Shown here: one piece after another, positions 1 to 6,327 of the stretch
Layout of the letters: each line of letters starts with the position of its first letter
Numbering within the stretch: position 1 is the first letter of the stretch
Assembly (NCBI GenBank): GCA_937952875.1
Contig: CALFDI010000365.1
Coordinates: 1 to 6,881, forward strand
Source of the DNA: an uncultured Verrucomicrobiales bacterium
GTDB lineage: Bacteria > Verrucomicrobiota > Verrucomicrobiia > Verrucomicrobiales > Akkermansiaceae
Direction: 5' to 3'
DNA: 6,881 bases
Notes under the pieces: generated by a model
Seen by the model: only the letters and a program-made list of their open reading frames with translations
Told to the model about the DNA's origin: nothing
The model's database searches: none
Translations under genes and position numbers: made by a program

Positions 1-31
1 GTTGCTTAAGCGCGCCAGTATTTTCACCCAT
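1..31 (-). CDS. rplE: Probable start of 50S ribosomal protein L5 (partial)
   Basis: An ATG at 31-29 opens a frame that runs off the window edge after ten full codons, reading MGENTGALKQ. It starts 35 bases after the L24 stop. In the classical spc order L5 follows L24, and a short polar N-terminus before the first L5 helix would fit. The visible residues are too few to recognise the family by sequence, so the name rests on gene order. There is no Shine-Dalgarno sequence upstream, as for most genes here. The true start could also lie beyond the window. Confidence 0.5.
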   Translation of the reverse strand, partial: MGENTGALKQ

Positions 32-66
32 CTACTTTTAAAGCAGTTGGGAAGAAAACCGTCTGG

Positions 67-300
67 CTAGCCGATTTTCTTGAGATTGGAAAGGTGGATA
101 GGACCGTCTTGTTCGACGATGCCTCCATCTGGATTAGCTTCTGAGCGGCGAATAGCTTTCTTGATGATGCGAGCACCTTCAACGATAGCTGTGTCCTTTG
201 TCGTATTGACTGAGAGAACAGCGCCAGTTTTGCCTTTGTGGTTGCCAGCGATGACTTCCACTTGATCACCTTTTTTGACGTGAGTCTTTGAGCGAGACAT
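67..300 (-). CDS. rplX: 50S ribosomal protein L24
   Basis: L24 is an assembly-initiating protein of the large subunit that binds the 5' region of 23S rRNA and lies near the tunnel exit. The 77-residue product has the KOW motif near its N-terminus ([24 protein letters not shown], about residues 8-31), followed by the family's [14 protein letters not shown] strand and a [15 protein letters not shown] segment. Most bacterial L24 proteins are about 100 residues; this one stops just after the IHLSN strand and lacks the usual C-terminal part. I recall similarly short forms in Verrucomicrobiota, so this is probably a lineage form and not a truncation. The ATG at 300 is the only sensible start. It has no Shine-Dalgarno sequence; the leader just upstream reads TAACTTTACTC. 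It follows L14 after 86 bases. Confidence 0.96.
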   Translation of the reverse strand: MSRSKTHVKKGDQVEVIAGNHKGKTGAVLSVNTTKDTAIVEGARIIKKAIRRSEANPDGGIVEQDGPIHLSNLKKIG

Positions 301-386
301 GAGTAAAGTTATTGGTTATTTATTATTTGTTATGAGGGCCAACTTACTGCTGTTAATGCTGTTTCGTTGACTCTCAATGGCGCTGG

Positions 387-752
387 TTAGAGAACCTCTG
401 GAGCGAGTGAAACGATCTTCATAAACTGCTTCTCGCGGAGTTCACGAGCAACAGGGCCAAAGATACGAGTGCCTTTCGGGTTGTTATCCTTATCGATGAT
501 GACGATTGCATTACCATCGAAGCGGAGAACTGAACCGTCGGCGCGGCGGACAGGATACTTTGTGCGGACCACAACGGCCTTCACAACAGCACCCTTCTTA
601 ACAGAAGCTGTAGGGATAGACTCACGAATGTGAGCAGTGATGATGTCACCGATGCGAGCAGACTTCGTCCGCTTGCCAATAACACCGATCATTTTTGCGA
701 CGCGTGCACCGGTATTATCGGCGACTGCGACTGCTGATTCCATCTGGAGCAT
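387..752 (-). CDS. rplN: 50S ribosomal protein L14
   Basis: L14 binds 23S rRNA at the subunit interface and forms intersubunit bridges with 16S rRNA. The 121-residue product is the normal family length (about 122) and is canonical throughout: [16 protein letters not shown] at the N-terminus, the [13 protein letters not shown] region at 35-47, [24 protein letters not shown] at 51-74, and the [16 protein letters not shown] signature at 91-106. The ATG at 752 is chosen over the internal Met at codon 4 because family members start with a M-[IL]-Q-x-x-[ST/S] segment. No Shine-Dalgarno sequence is visible; the leader is T- and A-rich. It lies 77 bases after S17, and that gap holds a possible hairpin. 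Confidence 0.98.
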   Translation of the reverse strand: MLQMESAVAVADNTGARVAKMIGVIGKRTKSARIGDIITAHIRESIPTASVKKGAVVKAVVVRTKYPVRRADGSVLRFDGNAIVIIDKDNNPKGTRIFGPVARELREKQFMKIVSLAPEVL

Positions 753-800
753 AGCGTTTTAAAATGTAAGATTGGAAAGAAATTTAGAGGAGAAAGAAGC

Positions 801-822
801 TGGCCCGCGAGTGAGTGGACCA
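801..822 (-). other. Possible RNA hairpin after rpsQ
   Basis: On the transcribed strand, TGGTCC at 822-817 can pair with GGGCCA at 806-801 (six pairs including one G-U) around a 10-base loop. It begins eight bases after the S17 stop codon and is followed by a pyrimidine-rich run (GCTTCTTTCTCC). It could be a weak attenuator, an mRNA-processing or stability element, or chance. The stem is short and the downstream run is not a clean U tract, so I do not call it a terminator. Confidence 0.3.
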
Positions 823-829
823 AAACATC

Positions 830-1096
830 TTAGTGAGCAAGAACTTCCTGAAGAGCCCAGCACTTAGTCTTGGACAGAGGACGGCACTCAACGATCCGGA
901 CCTTGTCGCCTTCAGCGGCTGCATTGTCTTCATCGTGAGCGTAGAACTTTTTGGAACGCTTAATGATCTTCTTGAAACGTGGGTGAGGCACACGGGATGT
1001 GGTCTCAACTACGATTGTCTTGTCCATCTTGATGGACTTAACGATGCCAACACGTGTTTTACGAACGTGCTTAACTGTGTCTGTATTTTCACTCAT
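830..1096 (-). CDS. rpsQ: 30S ribosomal protein S17
   Basis: S17 is a primary 16S rRNA-binding protein of the small subunit body with an OB-fold. The 88-residue product shows the expected order: [19 protein letters not shown] at 12-30, the [21 protein letters not shown] segment in the middle, and the family signature [18 protein letters not shown] at about 63-80. Length is typical (80-90). The ATG at 1096 gives a short acidic lead-in ([11 protein letters not shown]) before the core, which is usual. No Shine-Dalgarno sequence precedes it; the last bases before the start are pyrimidine-rich (GACTTTCCTTCCC). It is 43 bases downstream of L29. Confidence 0.98.
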   Translation of the reverse strand: MSENTDTVKHVRKTRVGIVKSIKMDKTIVVETTSRVPHPRFKKIIKRSKKFYAHDEDNAAAEGDKVRIVECRPLSKTKCWALQEVLAH

Positions 1097-1139
1097 GGGA
1101 AGGAAAGTCTAATTGGTTATAAGGTGACAGGCCGGACGA

Positions 1140-1361
1140 TTAGGCGTCTGCGGACTGAGAGGCCTTAAGACGGCGCTCGCTGATGATTGTTTGAATACGG
1201 GCAATTTCACGACGCACCATACGGATACGGGCTGTGTCTTCGAGTTGTCCTGTAGAGCGCTGGAGACGGAGTGTGATTCCTTCCTGCTTGAGGTCCTGAA
1301 GCTGCTTGACGAGTTCGTCTGCGCTCGCTTCACGGATCGCTGTGATTTTAGTTTGTGGCAT
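1140..1361 (-). CDS. rpmC: 50S ribosomal protein L29
   Basis: L29 is a small helical-hairpin protein at the tunnel exit, next to L23, and part of the docking site for trigger factor and SRP. The 73-residue product is a standard length. After a short leader (MPQTKITAIREA) it has the first helix with ELVKQLQDLKQEGITLRLQ (about 16-34), the conserved TGQLEDTARIR turn (37-47), and the VRREIARIQTIISERR second helix (49-64). The start at 1361 has no Shine-Dalgarno sequence. It is separated from L16 by 97 bases, the longest gap in this operon and one that contains a stable hairpin; in many bacteria rplP and rpmC abut or overlap. Confidence 0.97.
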   Translation of the reverse strand: MPQTKITAIREASADELVKQLQDLKQEGITLRLQRSTGQLEDTARIRMVRREIARIQTIISERRLKASQSADA

Positions 1362-1414
1362 GGCTTAAGGTCAGAGTCTGACGGTGGGCGTTAAAATAAT
1401 GTTAAGGGGAAAAG

Positions 1415-1448
1415 TGGGGCTTCTCCGAAAAAGACCAGAAAAGCCCCA
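1415..1448 (-). other. RNA hairpin between rplP and rpmC, attenuator-like
   Basis: On the transcribed strand, TGGGGCTT (1448-1441) pairs perfectly with AAGCCCCA (1422-1415), giving an eight-pair GC-rich stem with an 18-base loop. It starts 11 bases after the L16 stop and is followed by CTTTTCCCCTT. This is the arrangement of a partial intrinsic terminator or an mRNA-processing site. The U run is only four bases, so readthrough into rpmC is expected, which the operon requires. On the plus strand the stem is followed by A-rich sequence, so a plus-strand terminator is not supported. Confidence 0.5.
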
Positions 1449-1458
1449 ATTAAAAACG

Positions 1459-1875
1459 TTAGTGGTTGTTACGTGCAACGAAGCGAGTGCGGATACCAAG
1501 CTTATTAGAAGCAAGACGAAGCGCTTCACGAGCTGATGATTCAGGAACACCAGCTACTTCGAAGAGCATGCGGCCTGGCTTAATGACAGCGACCCATGCT
1601 TCAACAGCACCTTTACCTTTACCCATACGAGTTTCTGGTGGACGGCCTGTGATAGACTTGTGTGGAAAGATGCGGATCCAGACTTTACCTTTACGCTTGA
1701 GGTAACGGTTAATGGAAATACGGCAGGCTTCGATTTGACGGTTTGTCATCCAGCCACGGCCGAGAGCTTGAAGACCGAAGTCACCGAAGCTGACATCTGT
1801 GCCGCGCTGTGCATTACCACCGCGGTTTCCTCTTTGTGTTTTACGGAACTTTGTCCGTTTAGGCATAAGGGGCAT
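1459..1875 (-). CDS. rplP: 50S ribosomal protein L16
   Basis: L16 is a late-assembling large-subunit protein that contacts tRNA in the A and P sites and helps shape the peptidyl transferase region. The 138-residue product fits the family (136-144). It has [12 protein letters not shown] at 5-16, FGDFGLQAL at 30-38, the [26 protein letters not shown] block at 48-73, and [25 protein letters not shown] at 83-107. Arg83 lies in the RMGKGKG motif, the position of the arginine that is hydroxylated in E. coli L16; whether it is modified here is unknown. Translation could start at 1875 or at the Met four codons in (1866). The Shine-Dalgarno sequence sits eight bases before 1875, which decides for the upstream ATG. 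It follows S3 by 45 bases. Confidence 0.98.
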   Translation of the reverse strand: MPLMPKRTKFRKTQRGNRGGNAQRGTDVSFGDFGLQALGRGWMTNRQIEACRISINRYLKRKGKVWIRIFPHKSITGRPPETRMGKGKGAVEAWVAVIKPGRMLFEVAGVPESSAREALRLASNKLGIRTRFVARNNH

Positions 1876-1883
1876 GATTTTAT

Positions 1884-1889
1884 CCTCCT
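1884..1889 (-). promoter_or_regulatory. Perfect Shine-Dalgarno site of rplP
   Basis: The transcribed strand reads AGGAGG, eight bases before the ATG at 1875. It is the only full consensus ribosome binding site in the window and it fixes the L16 start at MPLMPKR instead of the internal Met. It overlaps a TAACTTTAG motif that is also found in the leader of rpsC. Confidence 0.85.
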
Positions 1890-1920
1890 AAAGTTAGTCG
1901 TTTAAAGTGCGATGGGATGA

Positions 1921-2622
1921 TTATCCCTGATTCTGATTGTCACGGCGCGGACGACGTGGGCGGCGATCTTCACGTGGAGGTTGAGGAGCATTAGGATCCT
2001 CTTCCTTCTTGTTGATCCATACTTTGACACCGATGATGCCGTAAACTGTGTTTGCTTCAGCGAAGCCGTAGTCGATTGGCACACGGAGAGTCTGAAGTGG
2101 GACTTTGCCCTCTTTATACCACTCAGCACGTGCGATATCAGCACCACCGAGGCGACCTGCAGCGCGAAGACGAATCCCTTCAGCACCAAAGTCCATTGCT
2201 GTCTGAAGTGAACGCTTAAGTGCGCGGCGGAATGAAATACGGCGCTCAAGCTGAACGGCGATATTTTCTGCGACGAGCTGAGCATCGAGCTCTGGCTTAC
2301 GAATCTCAATGATGTCGATCTTGACCTGGCAACCACCACACATCTTAGAGATGTCAGCAGTCATTTTCTCAATCTCTGTGCCTTTACGACCAATGACGAG
2401 ACCTGGACGAGATGTGTGAAGAGTCACACGAACAGAGTTCCAAGCACGCTCGATAGTGATCTTTGAAAGCGCAGCCATTTGAAGACGACCTTTGACATAC
2501 TTACGGATCTGGATGTCCTCGTGAAGCTTGTTTGTGAAGTCCTTACCAGTGGCATACCACTTGGAGCGCCAGTCTTTATTAACGGCGAGACGGAAACCGA
2601 TTGGATTGATTTTTCTACCCAT
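1921..2622 (-). CDS. rpsC: 30S ribosomal protein S3
   Basis: S3 sits in the head of the small subunit at the mRNA entry channel, where with S4 and S5 it contributes to mRNA helicase activity. The 233-residue product has the usual start (GRKINPIGFRLAVNKDWRSKWYA, 2-24), a type-II KH domain with the GxxG loop in LVIGRKG (75-81), and the C-terminal domain with RLGGADIARAEWYKEGKVPLQTLRVPIDYGFAEANTVYGIIGVKVWI (157-203). After this comes a Pro/Arg-rich, low-complexity tail (about 209-233), likely disordered and able to contact RNA. Length is typical. The ATG at 2622 has no Shine-Dalgarno sequence; the leader ends in AACTTTCCCC. It follows L22 by 37 bases. Confidence 0.98.
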   Translation of the reverse strand: MGRKINPIGFRLAVNKDWRSKWYATGKDFTNKLHEDIQIRKYVKGRLQMAALSKITIERAWNSVRVTLHTSRPGLVIGRKGTEIEKMTADISKMCGGCQVKIDIIEIRKPELDAQLVAENIAVQLERRISFRRALKRSLQTAMDFGAEGIRLRAAGRLGGADIARAEWYKEGKVPLQTLRVPIDYGFAEANTVYGIIGVKVWINKKEEDPNAPQPPREDRRPRRPRRDNQNQG

Positions 2623-2659
2623 GGGGAAAGTTCGTTAAATGCTAAAGTTAAGTGTGGGA

Positions 2660-3346
2660 TTAAGCGTCTTCTGATGTGCCTGCAGCGAGATCAGTCGCTT
2701 GCTTGATCCAGTCGTCGCGGTCGATACGGCCTTTGAATGAGAGGAGGGCGTCGAATGCTTCGACGTTCTCTGGTGTCCAGGCTGCGATTTGAGCGTATGT
2801 GTAAATACCGTAGTTATTTAGCTTCTCTTCGATTGCTGGACCAACGCCAGAAATCACCTTAAGATCATCGACTACATCAGGAGCAACCTCATAGATCTGA
2901 CCACGGTTAGCGAGTGCAGAGTCTTCTGTCACAGGAGCTGCCTCTTCCTTCGGAGCTGCAGCGGCTGGCTTCTTAGCAGCCTTCTTCTTTGGTGCAGCCT
3001 CTACTTCCTCTTCTTCATTCTCACGAAGAACGATGCGGATGTTAGACGTGCGCTTACGGATAGCACCTGCTGATCCACGAGCACGTGGCTTAAAGCGCTT
3101 GAAGGCTGGGCCTTCGCCAATAGTTGCTTCACCTACGATGAGAGTATCTGCATCGAGTTCAAAGTTGTTCTCAGCATTTGCAACAGCACTCTTCAGTGTC
3201 TTGTTAATGAGGAAAGCTGCCTTCTTCGGTGTGAAAGTCAGAATATCAAGGGCATCGGATACCGGTAAGCCTTGAATTTCGCGAGCGACATCGCGCGCCT
3301 TTTTTGGCGATACGCGAGCGTATTTGTATGTAGAGACAACGTCCAT
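2660..3346 (-). CDS. rplV: 50S ribosomal protein L22 with C-terminal helix-hairpin-helix extension
   Basis: L22 binds 23S rRNA, and its long beta hairpin lines the nascent peptide tunnel. Residues 1-108 are a complete canonical L22: KYARVSPKKARDVAREIQGLPVSDAL at 8-33, a KKAAFLINKTLKSAVANAENN helix at 41-61, and the tunnel-hairpin region GEGPAFKRFKPRARGSAGAIRKRTSNIRIVL at 77-107. The usual protein ends near 110-120 residues; this one has 228. Residues 109-145 are a low-complexity linker rich in Glu, Lys, Ala and Pro. Residues 155-221 form a helix-hairpin-helix domain (DDLKVISGVGPAIEEKL at 160-176, then YTYAQIAAWTPENVEAFDALLSFKGRIDRDDWIKQA). This resembles the extension known on L21 in some proteobacteria. 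The fusion is one open frame without a stop or internal start signal. It follows the inserted secreted-protein gene by 29 bases and has no Shine-Dalgarno sequence. Confidence 0.97.
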   Translation of the reverse strand: MDVVSTYKYARVSPKKARDVAREIQGLPVSDALDILTFTPKKAAFLINKTLKSAVANAENNFELDADTLIVGEATIGEGPAFKRFKPRARGSAGAIRKRTSNIRIVLRENEEEEVEAAPKKKAAKKPAAAAPKEEAAPVTEDSALANRGQIYEVAPDVVDDLKVISGVGPAIEEKLNNYGIYTYAQIAAWTPENVEAFDALLSFKGRIDRDDWIKQATDLAAGTSEDA

Positions 3347-3375
3347 TAGATGATATGTTGAGAGGTGGGTAACTA

Positions 3376-4113
3376 TTACGGTCTATTAACCGTCTTGAGG
3401 GACACGGTGTCACCGTGCCTCGCAGTAATTGTTTGGTCTTTAAGGGTGTCGACGAATGCTCCGGAAACTGTGGATCTGACGTCGACTATGGTTGCTTCTC
3501 CTATGGCTTGATCGCCACGGCGAAGCGTAAATGTCATACCGATGCGAGCACCGATATCATGTCCGACATTAAAAACGAGCATACCGCTTTCACTGTCTAC
3601 ACTGGTAACTTTGGCATCTTTTAAGGTGCCAACTGCTACTTGGGGGCGCGGCTTTTGGCGCAGGCCGAGCACGGAGTCAAGATTTCTGATGGATTCTTCC
3701 ACTTTTAATCTCAAATCCGGGTCAGATGCGACTGCTGTCCGCAGATATGCTTGAATATTCCCCACTAAGGAGTGGGTCGCTTGTTCGATTTCCTGATTTC
3801 GCTCAGTGAGTGCGGAGACACTGTTATTTGCCTCGATAAGAGACTCATCACGTGTGCCAAACACATTCCGACCGAGTGAGGTCAGGCGGTCTTTCATGCT
3901 CTGTAATGCGAGTGCATTGTCACGAGATGAACGATTCGCGTCAGCGAGGCTCAGCTGAAGAGCCTTATTTTGTCTGCGCAATTGAACGATCTGCTTTTCC
4001 AGAGCTTGCTCGCGTTGCGAGCTCGCCGTCCCCTGCTGAGCAACAACAGGCATCACTCCAGCCAGAAACAGCATAGCTGCTCCGGTAAGAATGTGTCTGT
4101 TATTGGAAAGCAT
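3376..4113 (-). CDS. Secreted coiled-coil protein of unknown function, inserted in the ribosomal operon
   Basis: This is not a ribosomal protein, and I cannot name it. The 245-residue product begins with a signal peptide: SNNRHILTGAAMLFLAGVMPVVA, with a basic residue, a hydrophobic core at about 9-22 and likely cleavage after VVA at residue 25. There is no lipobox cysteine. Residues about 31-115 are Gln-, Arg- and Leu-rich with heptad-like spacing (EQALEKQIVQLRRQNKALQLSL and onward), probably a coiled coil, and a further helix covers about 120-150. The C-terminal part (about 158-245) looks beta-rich, with alternating hydrophobic strands around SGMLVFNVGHDIGARIGMTFTLRRGDQAIGEATIVDVRSTVSGAFV. 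Exported proteins with such a tail are, as I recall, common in Verrucomicrobiota. It lies 38 bases after rpsS and 29 before rplV in the same direction, so co-transcription is likely. Early codons include AGA and GGA, which the neighbouring L2 glycine-rich tract avoids in favour of GGT, suggesting weaker codon optimisation. The ATG at 4113 puts the signal peptide at the N-terminus; no Shine-Dalgarno sequence is seen. Confidence 0.9.
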   Translation of the reverse strand: MLSNNRHILTGAAMLFLAGVMPVVAQQGTASSQREQALEKQIVQLRRQNKALQLSLADANRSSRDNALALQSMKDRLTSLGRNVFGTRDESLIEANNSVSALTERNQEIEQATHSLVGNIQAYLRTAVASDPDLRLKVEESIRNLDSVLGLRQKPRPQVAVGTLKDAKVTSVDSESGMLVFNVGHDIGARIGMTFTLRRGDQAIGEATIVDVRSTVSGAFVDTLKDQTITARHGDTVSLKTVNRP

Positions 4114-4151
4114 GAGAGTGGAAAAGTGGATCGTTAAAGAGCTAGGAAGAA

Positions 4152-4421
4152 TTACTTCTTACCAACAGTGCCGTGCGCCTTGAAAATACGCGTAGCAGAA
4201 AATTCACCGAGCTTATGTCCGACCATGTTTTCAGAAACGAAAACAGGGACGAATGTTTTGCCATTGTGAACGATGAAGTTCAGTCCGACAAAGTCAGGTG
4301 TGATCATGGAGTTACGGCTCCATGTTTTGATTGGCTTGTGATCCTTTGATTCAACAGCTGCATCGATCTTAGCGAGGAGCTTTTGGCAAATGAATGGGCC
4401 TTTTTTAAGAGAACGTGGCAT
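4152..4421 (-). CDS. rpsS: 30S ribosomal protein S19
   Basis: S19 lies in the head of the small subunit, forms a complex with S13, and takes part in intersubunit bridging and contact with A-site tRNA. The 89-residue product has the standard length. It is canonical from [10 protein letters not shown] at the start, through [32 protein letters not shown] (31-62), to the signature [21 protein letters not shown] (64-84). The ATG at 4421 fits the family start exactly. The leader (AACTAGAAACATTTCATT) has no Shine-Dalgarno sequence. It follows L2 by 33 bases, as expected; the gene after it should be rplV but is instead the secreted coiled-coil protein. Confidence 0.98.
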   Translation of the reverse strand: MPRSLKKGPFICQKLLAKIDAAVESKDHKPIKTWSRNSMITPDFVGLNFIVHNGKTFVPVFVSENMVGHKLGEFSATRIFKAHGTVGKK

Positions 4422-4454
4422 AATGAAATGTTTCTAGTTAAGAGGGTTAGGTGA

Positions 4455-5300
4455 TTAGCGCTTCTTAGCTTCGCGACGGTCTTGGATGATGAACTTGTCT
4501 GAAGCCTTACGCTTACGACGAGTCTTTTGACCTTTGACGTGACCCCAAGGTGACTTGAGGTGCTGACGACCACCACCAGACTTGGACTTACCCTCACCAC
4601 CACCGTTCGGGTGATCGACTGGGTTCATACACATACCGCGGACAGATGGACGGATACCCTGCCAGCGTGAACGACCAGCCTTACCTGATACTTCGTTCAT
4701 GTGATCACGGTTACCGACCTGACCGATTGTGCAGAAGCATGTGTCCTTGATCTTACGAATCTCACCAGATGGCATCTTGATGAGGGCGTATCCTTGCTCT
4801 CTGTTTGAGAGAACTGCGAGCTGACCAGCAGCACGTGCGATACGACCACCGGCACCAGGGACGAGTTCGATGTTGTGAATAGCTGTTCCGAGTGGGACAG
4901 CTGAGAGAGGCATTGCGCAGCCTGGCTTAGGCTCAGCATCTGCACCAGATGTGACAACAGCACCTACCTCGAGACCAACAGGGGCGAGGATGTATGCCTT
5001 TGTGCCGTCTTCATATTTAAGAAGGGCAATACGGCATGTGCGGTTCGGATCATATTCGATAGACTGCACTGTTGCAGGCATATCGAGCTTACGACGCTTG
5101 AAGTCGATGATACGGTAATGACGCTTGTGTCCACCACCTTTGTGGCGACATGTGATCTTACCTGAGTTGTTACGACCACCAGACTTCTTGAGAGGAGTCA
5201 GGAGGGATTTCTCCGGCTTGCTAGTCGTGATCTCTTCGAATGAAGGGAGCTGCTTGTAGCGGTTAGATGGAGTAAACGGCTTATATGTTTTGAGTGGCAT
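4455..5300 (-). CDS. rplB: 50S ribosomal protein L2
   Basis: L2 is one of the most conserved large-subunit proteins, needed for subunit association and for the peptidyl transferase region. The 281-residue product is slightly longer than the 273-277 typical. It shows the RNA-binding start ([30 protein letters not shown] at 40-69), the SH3-like middle with [27 protein letters not shown] (81-107), and the C-terminal signature [13 protein letters not shown] at 225-237. The His that corresponds to E. coli H229 is kept (residue 230), but the second His of DHPHGGGEG is Asn here (residue 232). The following segment [16 protein letters not shown] is one I associate with the PVC group. The ATG at 5300 gives the expected [14 protein letters not shown] start. 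It follows L23 by 92 bases and has no Shine-Dalgarno sequence. Confidence 0.98.
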   Translation of the reverse strand: MPLKTYKPFTPSNRYKQLPSFEEITTSKPEKSLLTPLKKSGGRNNSGKITCRHKGGGHKRHYRIIDFKRRKLDMPATVQSIEYDPNRTCRIALLKYEDGTKAYILAPVGLEVGAVVTSGADAEPKPGCAMPLSAVPLGTAIHNIELVPGAGGRIARAAGQLAVLSNREQGYALIKMPSGEIRKIKDTCFCTIGQVGNRDHMNEVSGKAGRSRWQGIRPSVRGMCMNPVDHPNGGGEGKSKSGGGRQHLKSPWGHVKGQKTRRKRKASDKFIIQDRREAKKR

Positions 5301-5392
5301 GGTTCGCTATTCTTTACGAATTTGGTTTCGGTTTTGCAGCGACTCTCCCCTGCCCCATGAGATGGCGCGGAGGAAAGTATGAATGTGTAAAA

Positions 5393-5677
5393 TTAGATGA
5401 GGTCGAGTGTGTCGCCCTCTTTGAGACGGACGATTGCTTTTTTCCAATGTGCGGTGCGACCAGCATCAGCACGACGCTGACGCTTTGCCTTACCGCTGTA
5501 GTTAGCAGTGCGGACATCGAGCACAGTCTTGCCGAAAAGCTTTTCGACAGCCTGCTTAATCTCGAGCTTGTTCGCCTTAGGCTCGCACTCGAGAACATAC
5601 TCGTTATTCATCTCGCCGAGGAGAGAAGCCTTCTCGGTCAGGCGCACATTGCGGATGACTTGATATAGATCCTTCAT
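5393..5677 (-). CDS. rplW: 50S ribosomal protein L23
   Basis: L23 lies at the tunnel exit and is the main docking site for trigger factor and the signal recognition particle. The 94-residue product is a standard length and opens with VIRNVRLTEKASLLGEMNNEYVLECEPKANKLEIKQAVEKLFGKTVLDVRTANYSGKAKR (7-66): the RLTEK start of the fold, the central strands, and the helix KLEIKQAVEKLFG. A basic loop (KAKRQRRADAGRTAHWKKAIVRL) and a final strand with EGDTLDLI complete it. The start at 5677 is preceded only by a weak purine run (AAAGAGAAA) too far from the ATG to be a good binding site. It follows L4 by 25 bases, the tightest spacing in the window. Confidence 0.96.
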   Translation of the reverse strand: MKDLYQVIRNVRLTEKASLLGEMNNEYVLECEPKANKLEIKQAVEKLFGKTVLDVRTANYSGKAKRQRRADAGRTAHWKKAIVRLKEGDTLDLI

Positions 5678-5702
5678 AAAATATTGATTTTCTCTTTATT
5701 GA

Positions 5703-6311
5703 TTAAGCCGTGCGTGCGGCGAGAGTTTCGAATGCGTCCTCTACGAGAACGATAGTGTCAGCGTGAAGCATCTGCTCGATGTTTACTTCTGCAGCAGTCA
5801 TCAAGAGGATGTTCTTAGCATTACGACCAGCAAGGTATGTCTTCTCATCGAACTGAGCAGCAACGATGAGAGTCTTGCGAACGTCTGAGATGTCTTTGGC
5901 AGCAGCGATGAAGTCCTTGGTCTTACCAGAAGCAACTTCAAATGATGGAACAGAAACAACTGATCCTTCAGCGAGACGAACTCCGAGAACCTTGCGAAGT
6001 GCGAGGCGACGAGTTGTTTTACCAACCTTCTTAGAGTAGTCACGTGGGCGTGGGCCGAATGCGACTCCACCACCGACGAAGATCGGGGCGCCTTTGTCGC
6101 CGTGACGGGCGTTACCAGTGCCCTTCTGCTTATACATTTTCTTGTTTGTGCACTTAACTTCTCCACGGGTCTTGGAGTTTGCACTGCCTTGACGGCGGTT
6201 AGCTTGGTATGCGACGACGAGGTCGTGCACGGCCTGATCGCCTTTGCCTTTTTCGTCGACTATGACGATATTTGCGGCTTGGGCGTCAGCGATTGTGAGT
6301 GATTTTGCCAT
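5703..6311 (-). CDS. rplD: 50S ribosomal protein L4
   Basis: L4 is an early assembly protein whose extended loop lines the nascent peptide tunnel; in E. coli it also represses its own operon, but no leader is visible here to test that. The 202-residue product is a normal length (200-210). The basic tunnel loop runs from about 46 to 100: SKTRGEVKCTNKKMYKQKGTGNARHGD, then the GGGVAFGPRPRDYSKKVGKTTRRLALRKVL stretch (80-109). The second half (ISDVRKTLIVAAQFDEKTYLAGRNAKNILLMTAAEVNIEQMLHADTIVLVEDAFETL) matches the family's globular end. The ATG at 6311 has one of only two clear Shine-Dalgarno sequences here. It follows L3 by 39 bases. Confidence 0.97.
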   Translation of the reverse strand: MAKSLTIADAQAANIVIVDEKGKGDQAVHDLVVAYQANRRQGSANSKTRGEVKCTNKKMYKQKGTGNARHGDKGAPIFVGGGVAFGPRPRDYSKKVGKTTRRLALRKVLGVRLAEGSVVSVPSFEVASGKTKDFIAAAKDISDVRKTLIVAAQFDEKTYLAGRNAKNILLMTAAEVNIEQMLHADTIVLVEDAFETLAARTA

Positions 6312-6321
6312 GTGAGTGGTA

Positions 6322-6327
6322 TCCTTT
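6322..6327 (-). promoter_or_regulatory. Shine-Dalgarno site of rplD
   Basis: The transcribed strand reads AAAGGA, ten bases before the ATG at 6311. It is a good though not perfect ribosome binding site and supports the chosen L4 start. It sits just downstream of an ACTTTAG motif like those seen before rplP and rpsC. Confidence 0.7.

Noticed and set aside
815..1168. Plus-strand open frame of 117 codons over the rpsQ region
   Set aside because: It is antisense to S17 and the L29 end, has a composition unlike a real protein, and S17 beneath it is unmistakable.
1459..1866. Alternative L16 start at the fourth codon Met
   Set aside because: The AGGAGG site is eight bases from the upstream ATG and 17 from the internal one, so the upstream start is favoured.
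1902..2339. Minus-strand open frame of 145 codons in another frame inside rpsC
   Set aside because: It is a Ser/Val/Leu-rich shadow of the S3 coding sequence; the S3 frame matches the family along its full length.
4030..4113. Lipoprotein signal for the inserted secreted protein
   Set aside because: There is no cysteine after the hydrophobic core, so a standard signal peptide with cleavage after VVA fits better.
4114..4151. Separate promoter in front of the inserted gene
   Set aside because: The 38-base spacer shows no convincing -35/-10 pair, and a promoter within rpsS could not be recognised by eye.
5352..5368. Small hairpin in the rplW-rplB gap (GCGCCAT with ATGGGGC around a three-base loop)
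   Set aside because: The stem has an internal mismatch and only four uninterrupted pairs next to the loop, with no U tract; it is within chance expectation.
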